A DNA stretch of 64,000 nucleotides, from positions 21,637-85,636 of the forward strand of contig JAEWAU010000078.1 of assembly GCA_023391535.1 (NCBI GenBank), read 5' to 3'. The position numbers and the translations under genes are program-made. This document shows, piece after piece, positions 1 to 7,542 of the stretch; positions within the stretch are counted from its first letter, which is position 1; every line of letters begins with the position of its first letter. The notes beneath the pieces were generated by a model. The model saw nothing but the letters and a program-made list of their open reading frames with translations. It searched no databases and was not told the origin of the DNA. This stretch comes from Bacillota bacterium. GTDB taxonomy: Bacteria > Bacillota > Clostridia > Oscillospirales > Ethanoligenentaceae.

Positions 1-21
1 GTATTATGGGATTCATAATAC
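1..21. repeat. Short inverted repeat at the window edge
   Basis: Two perfect 8-base arms (GTATTATG and CATAATAC) flank a 5-base spacer. It lies downstream of the sensor kinase gene and has no following T-run, so it is not a clear terminator. Positions 22-139 are AT-richer than the rest of the window and hold no gene I can support. Confidence 0.4.
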
Positions 22-139
22 AAGAGATATTTTAGTGAGAAACGAAGGCGCCCACAAGATTTAGAATTGGCGTTGGTTGTTCAGAATTGTTCGTTTGCTA
101 AAGAATCGGCGAAAATTTATTGTCAATACGCTTTAAAGA

Positions 140-1954
140 TCATTCGGAGATGAGATTTATTCGTATATCCTGAACAAATATTTCGGTCTGCGTGGTTCCA
201 TCCGGCTGTTTTTTCAGGCGCAGACCAGCGGCCGAGCCGTAGATGAGGCGGAGCCGCTCGCTTATGTTCGCCATGCCGAGACGTCCGCCGGAGCCGGAGC
301 TGTCCTCCAGCATCCGGTTGACGCGGGCCACCTCGGCCTCGTTGATCTCGTGCCCGCTGTTGCGGATGGAAACCCGAAGCCCGTATTCCCCCTCCCGCGC
401 CACCGTGAACCACAGCACCGCGTGCTCCACCGGCTCCAGGCCGTGGACGATGGCGTTTTCGAGAAGCGGCTGGAAAATGAGCCGCGGAACCATCCAATCC
501 AGGATGTCGGTGTCGATCTCCTTGCGGATCTCGAGCCGGCTGCCGAAGCGCATGGACATGATGTACAGATACGCATCCGCGTGCTGCATCTCTTCGCGCA
601 GCGGGATAAGCATCTTTTTATTCCGGTCCATTCCCGCTTCCAGAATGGTGGAAAGCGATTCAATCATTTTGGAGAGTTCCTCGTCGCCTTTCAGGCGGGA
701 GCGCCAGTTCATCATTTCCAGAGTATTGTTGAGAAAATGCGGGTTGATCTGCGATTCCAGCGCCATGATGCGCGAATTACGCGACGCCGTCTGTTCCTTG
801 ACGATCCGGTCGATCAGCCCGCGGATCTGCCGCGACATGGCGTTGAAGGAAGCGGCGATCTGCCCGATCTCGTCCCTGTGCACATGTTTGACCTGTGTTC
901 CGAGCTGCCCGGCTTCCAGCGCACGGGTCGCCTTCACAAGCTCCGCCACGGGCCGCGTGATGCTTCGGTTGAAAAACCACAGCACCGCGGCGAGCAGCGG
1001 CAGCAGCGCCAGCATCAGAAGAATCAGAATGAGCGGCAGATTCCGGTAGCTTTTGAACATCATCGCCTTATCGATCGTGACCTTGTAGCCGAGGATAAAA
1101 TCGTCGGTATCCGGTTTCAGCTTGCCGTAGAAATAGATGCTGTCCTTGTTTTCCGTGATGCTCGTGGAACCGGAAGAAACTTTGTCCAGATACGCGTCCG
1201 TAGGCAGATCTTCCTGGCCGGCCCAGCCGGATTGACCGTTGATCGTAAAGAGTACGTTACCGTCCCAGAGAGTGTTTCCGGTGAAATCCCGGAACACCGT
1301 CTGCGGATCGATCTGCAGCACCAAAACCGCATAGGGCTTGAAATTATCCTTATTGAGCAGGTCCCGGATGACAAAAACGCGGTTGTCCTGGACAATAAAA
1401 TTCGTGGTGTTTCCGAGCGTTTTGGAAAGCCGGATGGCCGCCTGATGCACGTGCTCCGTGTAGTAATCGTAATTGGAAGGGCCGTTCCGGCTCACATAGA
1501 AAATATTGTTCGGTTCGTTGCAGAGGAACATGCACGCGTAGGTAAAATCATCGGCAAAATAGTATTTTCCGGCAAGATACGACGTCACTCCGCGGTTGAA
1601 AACGACGTCGTCGCGGTCGGTCTGGTATTCTTTGTATGATTTCCAGATATCCGTATCGTAGGAAGCGTCCCGCGAAAGGGTGATGGTATTCTGCAGCTCC
1701 TGCACCGTGGCTTCGCCCGCATAATCCGCCGTATAACGGACCGACGCGCGGATGCGGCCGTTGATGGAGCCCAAAATGCTGACGATGCTGTACCCGCCCA
1801 CCACGAGCATCGGGGTAAGCCAGCACAGGATAACCAGCAGGGTGAGCTTGAATTTGAGGGAAGCCGTACGCGGCCGCAGACGCCGTGCCAAACGCGTTCT
1901 AAGGGAATCGCCGGCAGCGGAGCCGCCCGCCGTTTGGCGGTTGTTTGCCTCCAC
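140..1954 (-). CDS. YesM-like sensor histidine kinase
   Basis: Membrane sensor kinase of the His_kinase/HATPase (YesM, LytS-like) class, which usually reports extracellular carbohydrate or stress to an AraC-type response regulator. The open frame runs back to 2173, but the first part is basic and low-complexity. A strong ribosome site (GGGAGG, 1964-1969) sits 9 bases before GTG 1954 and 6 before TTG 1957, giving about 604 residues. In order it shows one N-terminal membrane segment (about 36-61), a large extracytoplasmic sensor region, a second membrane segment (about 306-328), a HAMP domain (about 328-382), the phospho-acceptor motif QINPHFLNNTL with His406, and an ATP-binding N-box (LLENAIVHGLE). 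No response regulator adjoins it. It is divergent from the chitobiose phosphorylase, so it may sense chitin fragments; that is inference from position only. Confidence 0.9.
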   Translation of the reverse strand: MEANNRQTAGGSAAGDSLRTRLARRLRPRTASLKFKLTLLVILCWLTPMLVVGGYSIVSILGSINGRIRASVRYTADYAGEATVQELQNTITLSRDASYDTDIWKSYKEYQTDRDDVVFNRGVTSYLAGKYYFADDFTYACMFLCNEPNNIFYVSRNGPSNYDYYTEHVHQAAIRLSKTLGNTTNFIVQDNRVFVIRDLLNKDNFKPYAVLVLQIDPQTVFRDFTGNTLWDGNVLFTINGQSGWAGQEDLPTDAYLDKVSSGSTSITENKDSIYFYGKLKPDTDDFILGYKVTIDKAMMFKSYRNLPLILILLMLALLPLLAAVLWFFNRSITRPVAELVKATRALEAGQLGTQVKHVHRDEIGQIAASFNAMSRQIRGLIDRIVKEQTASRNSRIMALESQINPHFLNNTLEMMNWRSRLKGDEELSKMIESLSTILEAGMDRNKKMLIPLREEMQHADAYLYIMSMRFGSRLEIRKEIDTDILDWMVPRLIFQPLLENAIVHGLEPVEHAVLWFTVAREGEYGLRVSIRNSGHEINEAEVARVNRMLEDSSGSGGRLGMANISERLRLIYGSAAGLRLKKQPDGTTQTEIFVQDIRINLISE

Positions 1955-2090
1955 CAATACCTTCCTCCCGTCCCTTCGGCCGCTGCAAAGCGCGCTTCCG
2001 TACCTTCGCGGCCGTCTTTTTTCCACTATCCGCACTTTTCGGGCGGCCGGCATCCCATGCAAACACCGCGCGCCCGGTGTAACTATACTT

Positions 2091-2118
2091 ATTTTATCGT
2101 TTGGCAGGAGCAAGTCAA
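2091..2118 (-). promoter_or_regulatory. Putative sigma-70 type promoter of the sensor kinase
   Basis: On the minus strand TTGACT (2113-2118) and TAAAAT (2091-2096) are separated by 16 bases. It is about 135 bases upstream of the chosen kinase start. Confidence 0.5.
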
Positions 2119-2192
2119 CCCCGTACCCAAAATATCGGACGGGCCCGCGCGAAATCTGGGCAAGTTTGAGCAATCATTCACAACAGCAGGCA

Positions 2193-2221
2193 TTGAAAAG
2201 AACCGGTTTATTTTTTATGAT
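2193..2221 (+). promoter_or_regulatory. Putative promoter of the chitobiose phosphorylase operon
   Basis: TTGAAA (2193-2198) and TATGAT (2216-2221) are separated by 17 bases. The 374-base gap 1955-2331 therefore carries two back-to-back promoters. I found no clear operator palindrome in it. Confidence 0.5.
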
Positions 2222-2331
2222 AGGGATGCGGAAGGCAGCGGAAAAAAACGGCCTCTCCGGCCGGAAAAAGACCGCGCGAAAGCAATTTTGCGCCGTTTTT
2301 TCGCTCCGTTCCCGGGAAAGGATGAAAATCT

Positions 2332-4722
2332 ATGCGATACGGCTTTTTTGACAATGCCGCGCGCGAATACGTCATCGACCATGTGGACCTGCCCGGCTCC
2401 TGGACCAATTACCTCGGCGTGGAGGATTTCTGCACCGTGCTCTCGCAGAACGCGGGCGGCTACAGCTTCTGCGGCTCTCCACAGCACCGGCGCATCACGC
2501 GGTTCCGCGCAAATTCCGTGCCGCTGGACCGCCCCGGCCACTATGTCTACCTGCGCGACAACGCCACCGGCGACGCATGGTCCGTCTCCTGGCAGCCCGT
2601 GGGGAAGCCGCTCGATCAGGCGCGCTACGAATGCCGGCACGGGCTCTCCTATTCCAGATTCGCCTGCTCCTATGCGGGCATCGACGCCACGCAGACCCTT
2701 TTCGTCCCGCTCGGGGAAAAAGCCGAGCTGTGGGACGTGCGCGTGCGCAACACCGGTGCCGAGCCGCGCGAGCTGAGCATTTTCGGCTATGTGGAATTCT
2801 CGTTCCACAACATCGAGATCGACAACCAGAACCTTCAGATGAGCCTTTACTGCGCCGGCTCGCGCTACCGGGACGGCGTGGTGGAATACAACGCCTTTTA
2901 CGAGAACGTCTGTGATTATTTTACCGCAAATTTCGACGCGGACAGCTTCGACTGCCTGCGCGACGTATTTTTAGGCCCCTACCGCACAGAAACGAACCCT
3001 CTCGCCGTAGAACGGGGCAGCTGTTCCGGCAGTTACGAAAAAGGCGGGAACCACTGCGGCGCTCTGCAAAAGGCTTTCACCCTCGCCCCGGGCGAGGAAA
3101 AGCGTTTTCTTTTCGTGCTCGGCGTGGGCGACGCTTCCGCGGCAGCGGAGGTGCGCCGCCGGTATTCCCGGTTTGACGCGGTGGACGGCGCTTTTCGGAA
3201 ACTCGCGGAATGGTGGGAGAAAAAGCTGGGCAGGCTCCAGGTGGATACGCCCAGCGAAGGCATGAATACCTCGCTCAACCTCTGGAACCTCTATCAGGCC
3301 GAAATCAACGTCATCCACTCCCGGTTCGCCTCGTTTATCGAAGTGGGCGGTCGCACGGGGCTCGGGTACCGCGACACCGCGCAGGACGCAATGTGCGTGC
3401 CGCATTCCAACCCCGGCAAAACGCGGGTGCGCCTCACGCAGCTCTTGAACGGCCTGACCTCGGCGGGCTATGGGCTGCACCTGTTCGAGCCGGAATGGTT
3501 CGAGCGGGAGGATGAGCCGGCCTATGTCTCCCCCACTGTCATCCCCACGAAGAAAGCCGACCGCATCCACGGCCTGAAGGACGCCTGTTCCGACGACGCC
3601 CTCTGGCTGGTGCCCGCGCTGTGTGAATACATCAAGGAAACGGGCGACCTTGGCTTTGCCGAAGCGGTTGTCCCCTATGCTGACGGCGGAGAAGGCACCG
3701 TGTACGACCACATGCGGAATATTCTGAATTTTTCGGCGCAGCAGGTTGGGCAATCAGGTATTTGCAAGGGCCTGCGCGCCGATTGGAACGACTGCCTCAA
3801 CCTGGGCGGCGGCGAAAGCGCGCTCACCTCGTTCCTGCACCACTGGGCGCTGGGTGAGTTCATTCTGCTGGCGCGCCGCCTCGGCCGCGCGGAGGATGCG
3901 GAGCGCTACGGGGCGATGCAGAAAAAGGTGGCCGAAGCCTGCGAAGCGCACCTTTGGGACGGCGGCTGGTACCTGCGCGGCATCACCAAGCACGGCGCCA
4001 AAATCGGCACGGCGGCGGATAAAGAGGGCCGCGTGCATCTCGAGTCCAACGCCTGGGCGGTGCTTTCCGGCGTAGCGCACGGCGAACGCGCCGAGCTTGC
4101 GCTGCAAAGCATCCATGAGTACCTCGCAACGCCCTACGGTATCCGGCTCAACGCGCCATCCTATACGAAGCCGGATGACGACATCGGCTTTATCACGCGC
4201 GTCTATCCGGGCATCAAGGAGAACGGGGCCATTTTCAGCCACTCCAATCCGTGGGTGTGGGCGGCCGAATGCACGCTGGGGCACGGCACCCGCGCCATGG
4301 AATACTACCAGTCCCTTCTGCCCTTCAACCAGAACGACCGCATCGAGGTGCGGCAGGCCGAGCCGTACAGCTACTGTCAGTTCGTCATGGGGCCGGACCA
4401 CACCGCGTTCGGGCGCGCACGGCACCCGTGGCTCACGGGGAGCGCCGGCTGGGCTTACTTTGCCGCCACCCACTGCATGCTCGGCATCCGCCCCGAATAC
4501 GATTCGCTCACTATTGACCCCTGCATTCCGGCCGCGTGGAAAGGCTTTTCGGCCACGCGCGTCTGGCGCGGCGCAACCTACCGCATCCGCGTGGAAAATC
4601 CGGACGGAGTCGAGAAGGGCGTGCGCTCGCTCACGCTCAACGGCGCGCCCGCAGAAACGATTGCGCCCATGCCCTCCGGCTCGGTGAACAATGTGGTGGT
4701 TATACTCGGCAGGCCGGAGTAA
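2332..4722 (+). CDS. chbP: N,N'-diacetylchitobiose phosphorylase (GH94)
   Basis: Cytoplasmic GH94 enzyme expected to cleave N,N'-diacetylchitobiose with phosphate to GlcNAc-1-phosphate and GlcNAc. The 796-residue length is normal for the family. From memory, long segments match the Vibrio chitobiose phosphorylases nearly word for word: the start (MRYGFFDN, then WTNYLG and FCTVLSQNAGGYSF), SFIEVGGRTGLGYRDTAQDA near 334-353, and GLRADWNDCLNLGG near 480-493. Asp487 in DWND is the expected general acid. The resemblance is closer to chitobiose than to cellobiose or cellodextrin phosphorylases, but the acceptor is not proven by sequence alone. The start follows an AAAGGA ribosome site. The mutase gene follows after 77 bases on the same strand. 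Confidence 0.92.
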   Translation: MRYGFFDNAAREYVIDHVDLPGSWTNYLGVEDFCTVLSQNAGGYSFCGSPQHRRITRFRANSVPLDRPGHYVYLRDNATGDAWSVSWQPVGKPLDQARYECRHGLSYSRFACSYAGIDATQTLFVPLGEKAELWDVRVRNTGAEPRELSIFGYVEFSFHNIEIDNQNLQMSLYCAGSRYRDGVVEYNAFYENVCDYFTANFDADSFDCLRDVFLGPYRTETNPLAVERGSCSGSYEKGGNHCGALQKAFTLAPGEEKRFLFVLGVGDASAAAEVRRRYSRFDAVDGAFRKLAEWWEKKLGRLQVDTPSEGMNTSLNLWNLYQAEINVIHSRFASFIEVGGRTGLGYRDTAQDAMCVPHSNPGKTRVRLTQLLNGLTSAGYGLHLFEPEWFEREDEPAYVSPTVIPTKKADRIHGLKDACSDDALWLVPALCEYIKETGDLGFAEAVVPYADGGEGTVYDHMRNILNFSAQQVGQSGICKGLRADWNDCLNLGGGESALTSFLHHWALGEFILLARRLGRAEDAERYGAMQKKVAEACEAHLWDGGWYLRGITKHGAKIGTAADKEGRVHLESNAWAVLSGVAHGERAELALQSIHEYLATPYGIRLNAPSYTKPDDDIGFITRVYPGIKENGAIFSHSNPWVWAAECTLGHGTRAMEYYQSLLPFNQNDRIEVRQAEPYSYCQFVMGPDHTAFGRARHPWLTGSAGWAYFAATHCMLGIRPEYDSLTIDPCIPAAWKGFSATRVWRGATYRIRVENPDGVEKGVRSLTLNGAPAETIAPMPSGSVNNVVVILGRPE

Positions 4723-4799
4723 ATTTCCGCGGCAAAATAAAGATTTTTGCGGCCTGTTCCCTTTGATGGGAATAAACCGCGGGGAAAAGAGGAAATGTT

Positions 4800-6233
4800 A
4801 TGATCCATTTCGGTACCGGCGGCTGGAGGGCCATCATCGGGGACGACTTCATCCGTTCCAATATCGAGCTGGTGTGCGCGGCCCTTGTGGCGAAAATGCG
4901 GCGCGAGGGCGTGGAACAGGAGGGTGTTGTAATCGGCTTTGACCGCCGCTTCCTTTCGGACGACGCGGCCCGGTGGTGCGCCGGCACCTTTGCGGCATAC
5001 GGCGTTCCCGTGAAAATCATCGAAAAGCCCGCCCCCACCCCGCTCATCATGTACGCCGTGCGCACCGGCGGGGAACCGTACGGCCTCGCCGTTACGGCAA
5101 GCCATAACCCGGCCAGCTACAACGGCATCAAGGTATTCACACGCGGCGGGCGCGACGCCGCGCGCGAAGTCACCGACGAGCTGGAAAACGAGATCGCAGC
5201 GATTTCCGGCACGCCGCTGCGCGTCGAATATGACGAGGGCGTGGAAAAAGGGCTCATCCGCACCATAGACCCCTTCAACAGCTACATCGACAGCATCCTT
5301 GCAATGATCGACGTGGAAAGCATCAAGGAACGGCACCTGAACGTGCTGCTCGACCCCATGCACGGCGTTTCGCGCACCTGCCTGCAAACGGTGCTGCTCA
5401 CCTGCCGCTGTTCCATCGATGTCATCAACGACCGGCACGACACGCTGTTCGGCGGCCATCTTCCCTCTCCCTCCAGCGCCACGCTGCACAAGTTAGCCGA
5501 TATGGTGGTGGAGCGCGGGTACGATATCGGCATCGCCACGGACGGCGACGCCGACCGTCTGGGCATCATCGACGAAAAGGGCAATTTCATCCATCCGAAC
5601 GATATTCTTGTGCTGCTCTATTATTACCTGCTTCAGTACAAAGGATGGAAGGGCCCGGTGGTGCGCAACATCGCCACCACGCACCTGCTCGACCGCATCG
5701 CCGAGGATTTCGGGCAGATCTGTTACGAGGTTCCGGTCGGGTTCAAATGGATCTCCGCCAAAATGGACGAAACCGGCGCCGTAATCGGCGGCGAATCCTC
5801 GGGCGGGCTTACCGTGAAGGGCCATATCGACGGCAAGGACGGCATCTTCGCCGCTTCCATCTTGGTGGAAATGATCTGCCGTACCGGCAAGAGCCTGCAC
5901 ACGATGCTCGCGGATATCCGTTCGCGGTACGGCGACCCCAAAACCGTGGAGACGAATTTCCGTCTGAGCGCGGAGGAAAAGGATCGGCTCCAGACACGCC
6001 TGTTCCAAAACCGGGAGCTTCCGCCGTACGCGGATGAGATCGACCGCATATCGTACCTCGACGGGCTGAAGGTTTATTTCAAAAACGACGGCTGGATCAT
6101 CTGCCGCTTTTCCGGCACCGAACCGCTGCTGCGCATCTATTCCGAAATGCCGGACGAAGCTTCCGCGCAGCGCGTCATCGGCGACACCACTTCTTTCCTT
6201 AGCATTCGGACGGATAAGGATTTTGTCGGCTGA
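4800..6233 (+). CDS. Phosphohexomutase (likely GlcNAc-1-P to GlcNAc-6-P)
   Basis: Member of the alpha-D-phosphohexomutase superfamily, 477 residues. All four signature loops are visible: the phosphoserine loop TASHNP with Ser101, the metal loop DGDADR, the sugar-recognition loop GGESSGG, and the phosphate-binding loop RFSGTEP. It is distinct from the cell-wall enzyme GlmM encoded at 46.8-48.2 kb. Its place directly after the chitobiose phosphorylase suggests it converts GlcNAc-1-phosphate to GlcNAc-6-phosphate, but a general phosphoglucomutase or phosphomannomutase role is possible. ATG 4800 follows a clear AGAGGAAA ribosome site. Confidence 0.85.
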   Translation: MIHFGTGGWRAIIGDDFIRSNIELVCAALVAKMRREGVEQEGVVIGFDRRFLSDDAARWCAGTFAAYGVPVKIIEKPAPTPLIMYAVRTGGEPYGLAVTASHNPASYNGIKVFTRGGRDAAREVTDELENEIAAISGTPLRVEYDEGVEKGLIRTIDPFNSYIDSILAMIDVESIKERHLNVLLDPMHGVSRTCLQTVLLTCRCSIDVINDRHDTLFGGHLPSPSSATLHKLADMVVERGYDIGIATDGDADRLGIIDEKGNFIHPNDILVLLYYYLLQYKGWKGPVVRNIATTHLLDRIAEDFGQICYEVPVGFKWISAKMDETGAVIGGESSGGLTVKGHIDGKDGIFAASILVEMICRTGKSLHTMLADIRSRYGDPKTVETNFRLSAEEKDRLQTRLFQNRELPPYADEIDRISYLDGLKVYFKNDGWIICRFSGTEPLLRIYSEMPDEASAQRVIGDTTSFLSIRTDKDFVG

Positions 6234-6278
6234 GCCTTACCGGGGCTCCGGCGCCGACCGCCGAGCAGGAGGCCGAAC

Positions 6279-6460
6279 ATGCCGTTTATGTGGGACGAGA
6301 TCCGCTAGCAGCTGCCTGTGCTGTGCGGTTGCATCCGCAAAAACGGGTGCTCTGAACCGCCTGCCCGGAGCAACCGCGGCTTTACCCACGCCGCGGCGGC
6401 ATAGATGCGCGCGGGCTCAATCCGGATTATCCGCGCCCGCTGCCCCACGCTGCGCAATAA
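6279..6460 (+). pseudogene. Collapsed remnant of a SIS-domain sugar-phosphate gene
   Basis: An AGGAGG site (6267-6272) precedes ATG 6279, which opens MPFMWDEIR and then hits TAG at 6306. Reading through, the next residues are QLPVLCGCIRKNG. With Gln in place of the stop this is the typical opening of SIS-domain aminosugar isomerases and deaminases (M-x-x-EI-x-QP-x-VL-x-x-C-x-x-x-N). From 6413, in another frame, the sequence reads GLNPDYPRPL and ends at TAA 6458, matching the usual C-terminal tail (GLDPD-x-PR-x-L) of the same family. Between the two ends only about 60 bases remain where roughly 900 are expected. I infer a gene that lost its middle and acquired a stop. Its slot after the phosphorylase and mutase fits a GlcNAc-6-P or GlcN-6-P processing enzyme. 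Confidence 0.55.
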
Positions 6461-6489
6461 GCAGTAATATAAAAATATAATAGCATTAC

Positions 6490-6550
6490 ACGTAGAAAGG
6501 GTTGTTGCAAAACGCATTGTTATGCGTTTTGAAACAACCCCTTTCTGCGT
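6490..6550. terminator. Long hairpin between convergent genes
   Basis: Arms of 28 and 29 bases flank a 4-base loop (6518-6521), with only two mismatches and one bulged base. The chitobiose operon runs into it from the left and the GT2 gene ends just beyond it, so it probably terminates both. It is AT-rich and unusually long for an intrinsic terminator. Confidence 0.6.
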
Positions 6551-6574
6551 ATTTCCCAGGGAAAGCCCCGGTTC

Positions 6575-7516
6575 CTATTCCTTGTTCCGGTACTGATTTT
6601 TCATCTGGATGGAATTGAGATAAAGCTCATAATTTTGGCGGTTGGTCTTCACCATCGTATCCAGCAGGAAGCCGTCGAGCAAAAGCATGACGGCGATCAC
6701 CTCAAAACCCAGAGCCAGCACGGCCGACGGCAGCTTCGTGATAAACCGCGCTTTCGCAAATTCCACAAAAACCGGAACGCCCACGCACAGCCCCAGCAAA
6801 AACGAGAGCAGCGCCAGAATGGAGAAAAACGGCAGCGGGCGATAATCCTTGAACAGCGAAACGATGGTACGGATTACGCGCGCCCCGTCGCGGTAGGTGT
6901 TCAGCTTGGATGTGCTGCCCTTGGGCCTGTCGCGGTAATCGATGGGAATTTCCTCGATTAAAAAGCGTTTGTCCAGCGCGTGGATGCTCATTTCCGTTTC
7001 AATTTCAAAGCCCGAACACAAGATCGGGAAGGTCTTGACAAAATAGCGGTTGAAGCCCCGAAACCCCGTCATGATATCCTCGATATCGCTCGAAAACAGC
7101 TGATCGATGAGAAAATGAACCAGTCGGTTCCCCAGATTATGAAAAGCCCTCTTGTTTTCCTGCTCATAACTGCCGTTGGAAAGGCGGTCGCCGATGGTCA
7201 TATCGGCCCGTCCGGCGATCAGAGGCTCCAAAAGCCTGTGCACGGCCTCAGCCGGGTACGTATCGTCGCCGTCCACCATGATGTAATAGTCCGCGTCGAC
7301 ATTCCGGAACATGCTGCGCACGACGTTTCCTTTTCCCTGCCGGTATTCGCGGATGACGGTCGCCCCGGCCCTGGCCGCGATTTCGGCCGTTTTGTCTTTT
7401 GAATTGTTATCGTACACATAAATTTTTGCTTCCGGCAGCTCCCGGAGGAAATCGCGCACGACCTTTTCCACCGTCAGCTCCTCGTTATAGCACGGAATCA
7501 GAACTGCAATATCCAT
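6575..7516 (-). CDS. Membrane-associated family 2 glycosyltransferase
   Basis: GT-A fold polyprenyl-phosphate sugar transferase of the DPM1/GtrB kind, 313 residues. The N-terminal catalytic domain has the opening LIPCYNEE, the nucleotide motif YDNNSKDKT and the metal-binding VDGDDTYP. Two C-terminal membrane segments follow (about 235-260 and 275-300). It would load a sugar on undecaprenyl phosphate at the inner face of the membrane. ATG 7516 is preferred over the longer TTG frame because AGGACAGGAA precedes it. It follows the large membrane protein gene by 26 bases, so the two are co-transcribed. The neighbour may use the lipid-linked sugar outside the membrane. Confidence 0.88.
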   Translation of the reverse strand: MDIAVLIPCYNEELTVEKVVRDFLRELPEAKIYVYDNNSKDKTAEIAARAGATVIREYRQGKGNVVRSMFRNVDADYYIMVDGDDTYPAEAVHRLLEPLIAGRADMTIGDRLSNGSYEQENKRAFHNLGNRLVHFLIDQLFSSDIEDIMTGFRGFNRYFVKTFPILCSGFEIETEMSIHALDKRFLIEEIPIDYRDRPKGSTSKLNTYRDGARVIRTIVSLFKDYRPLPFFSILALLSFLLGLCVGVPVFVEFAKARFITKLPSAVLALGFEVIAVMLLLDGFLLDTMVKTNRQNYELYLNSIQMKNQYRNKE

Positions 7517-7542
7517 TTTTGTTTCCTGTCCTTTCGGCGGAG

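Noticed and set aside
350..1639. Long plus-strand open frame opposite the sensor kinase
   Set aside because: It is antisense to a gene with complete kinase motifs. Long opposite-strand frames are expected at this GC content, and it shows no domain or ribosome site.
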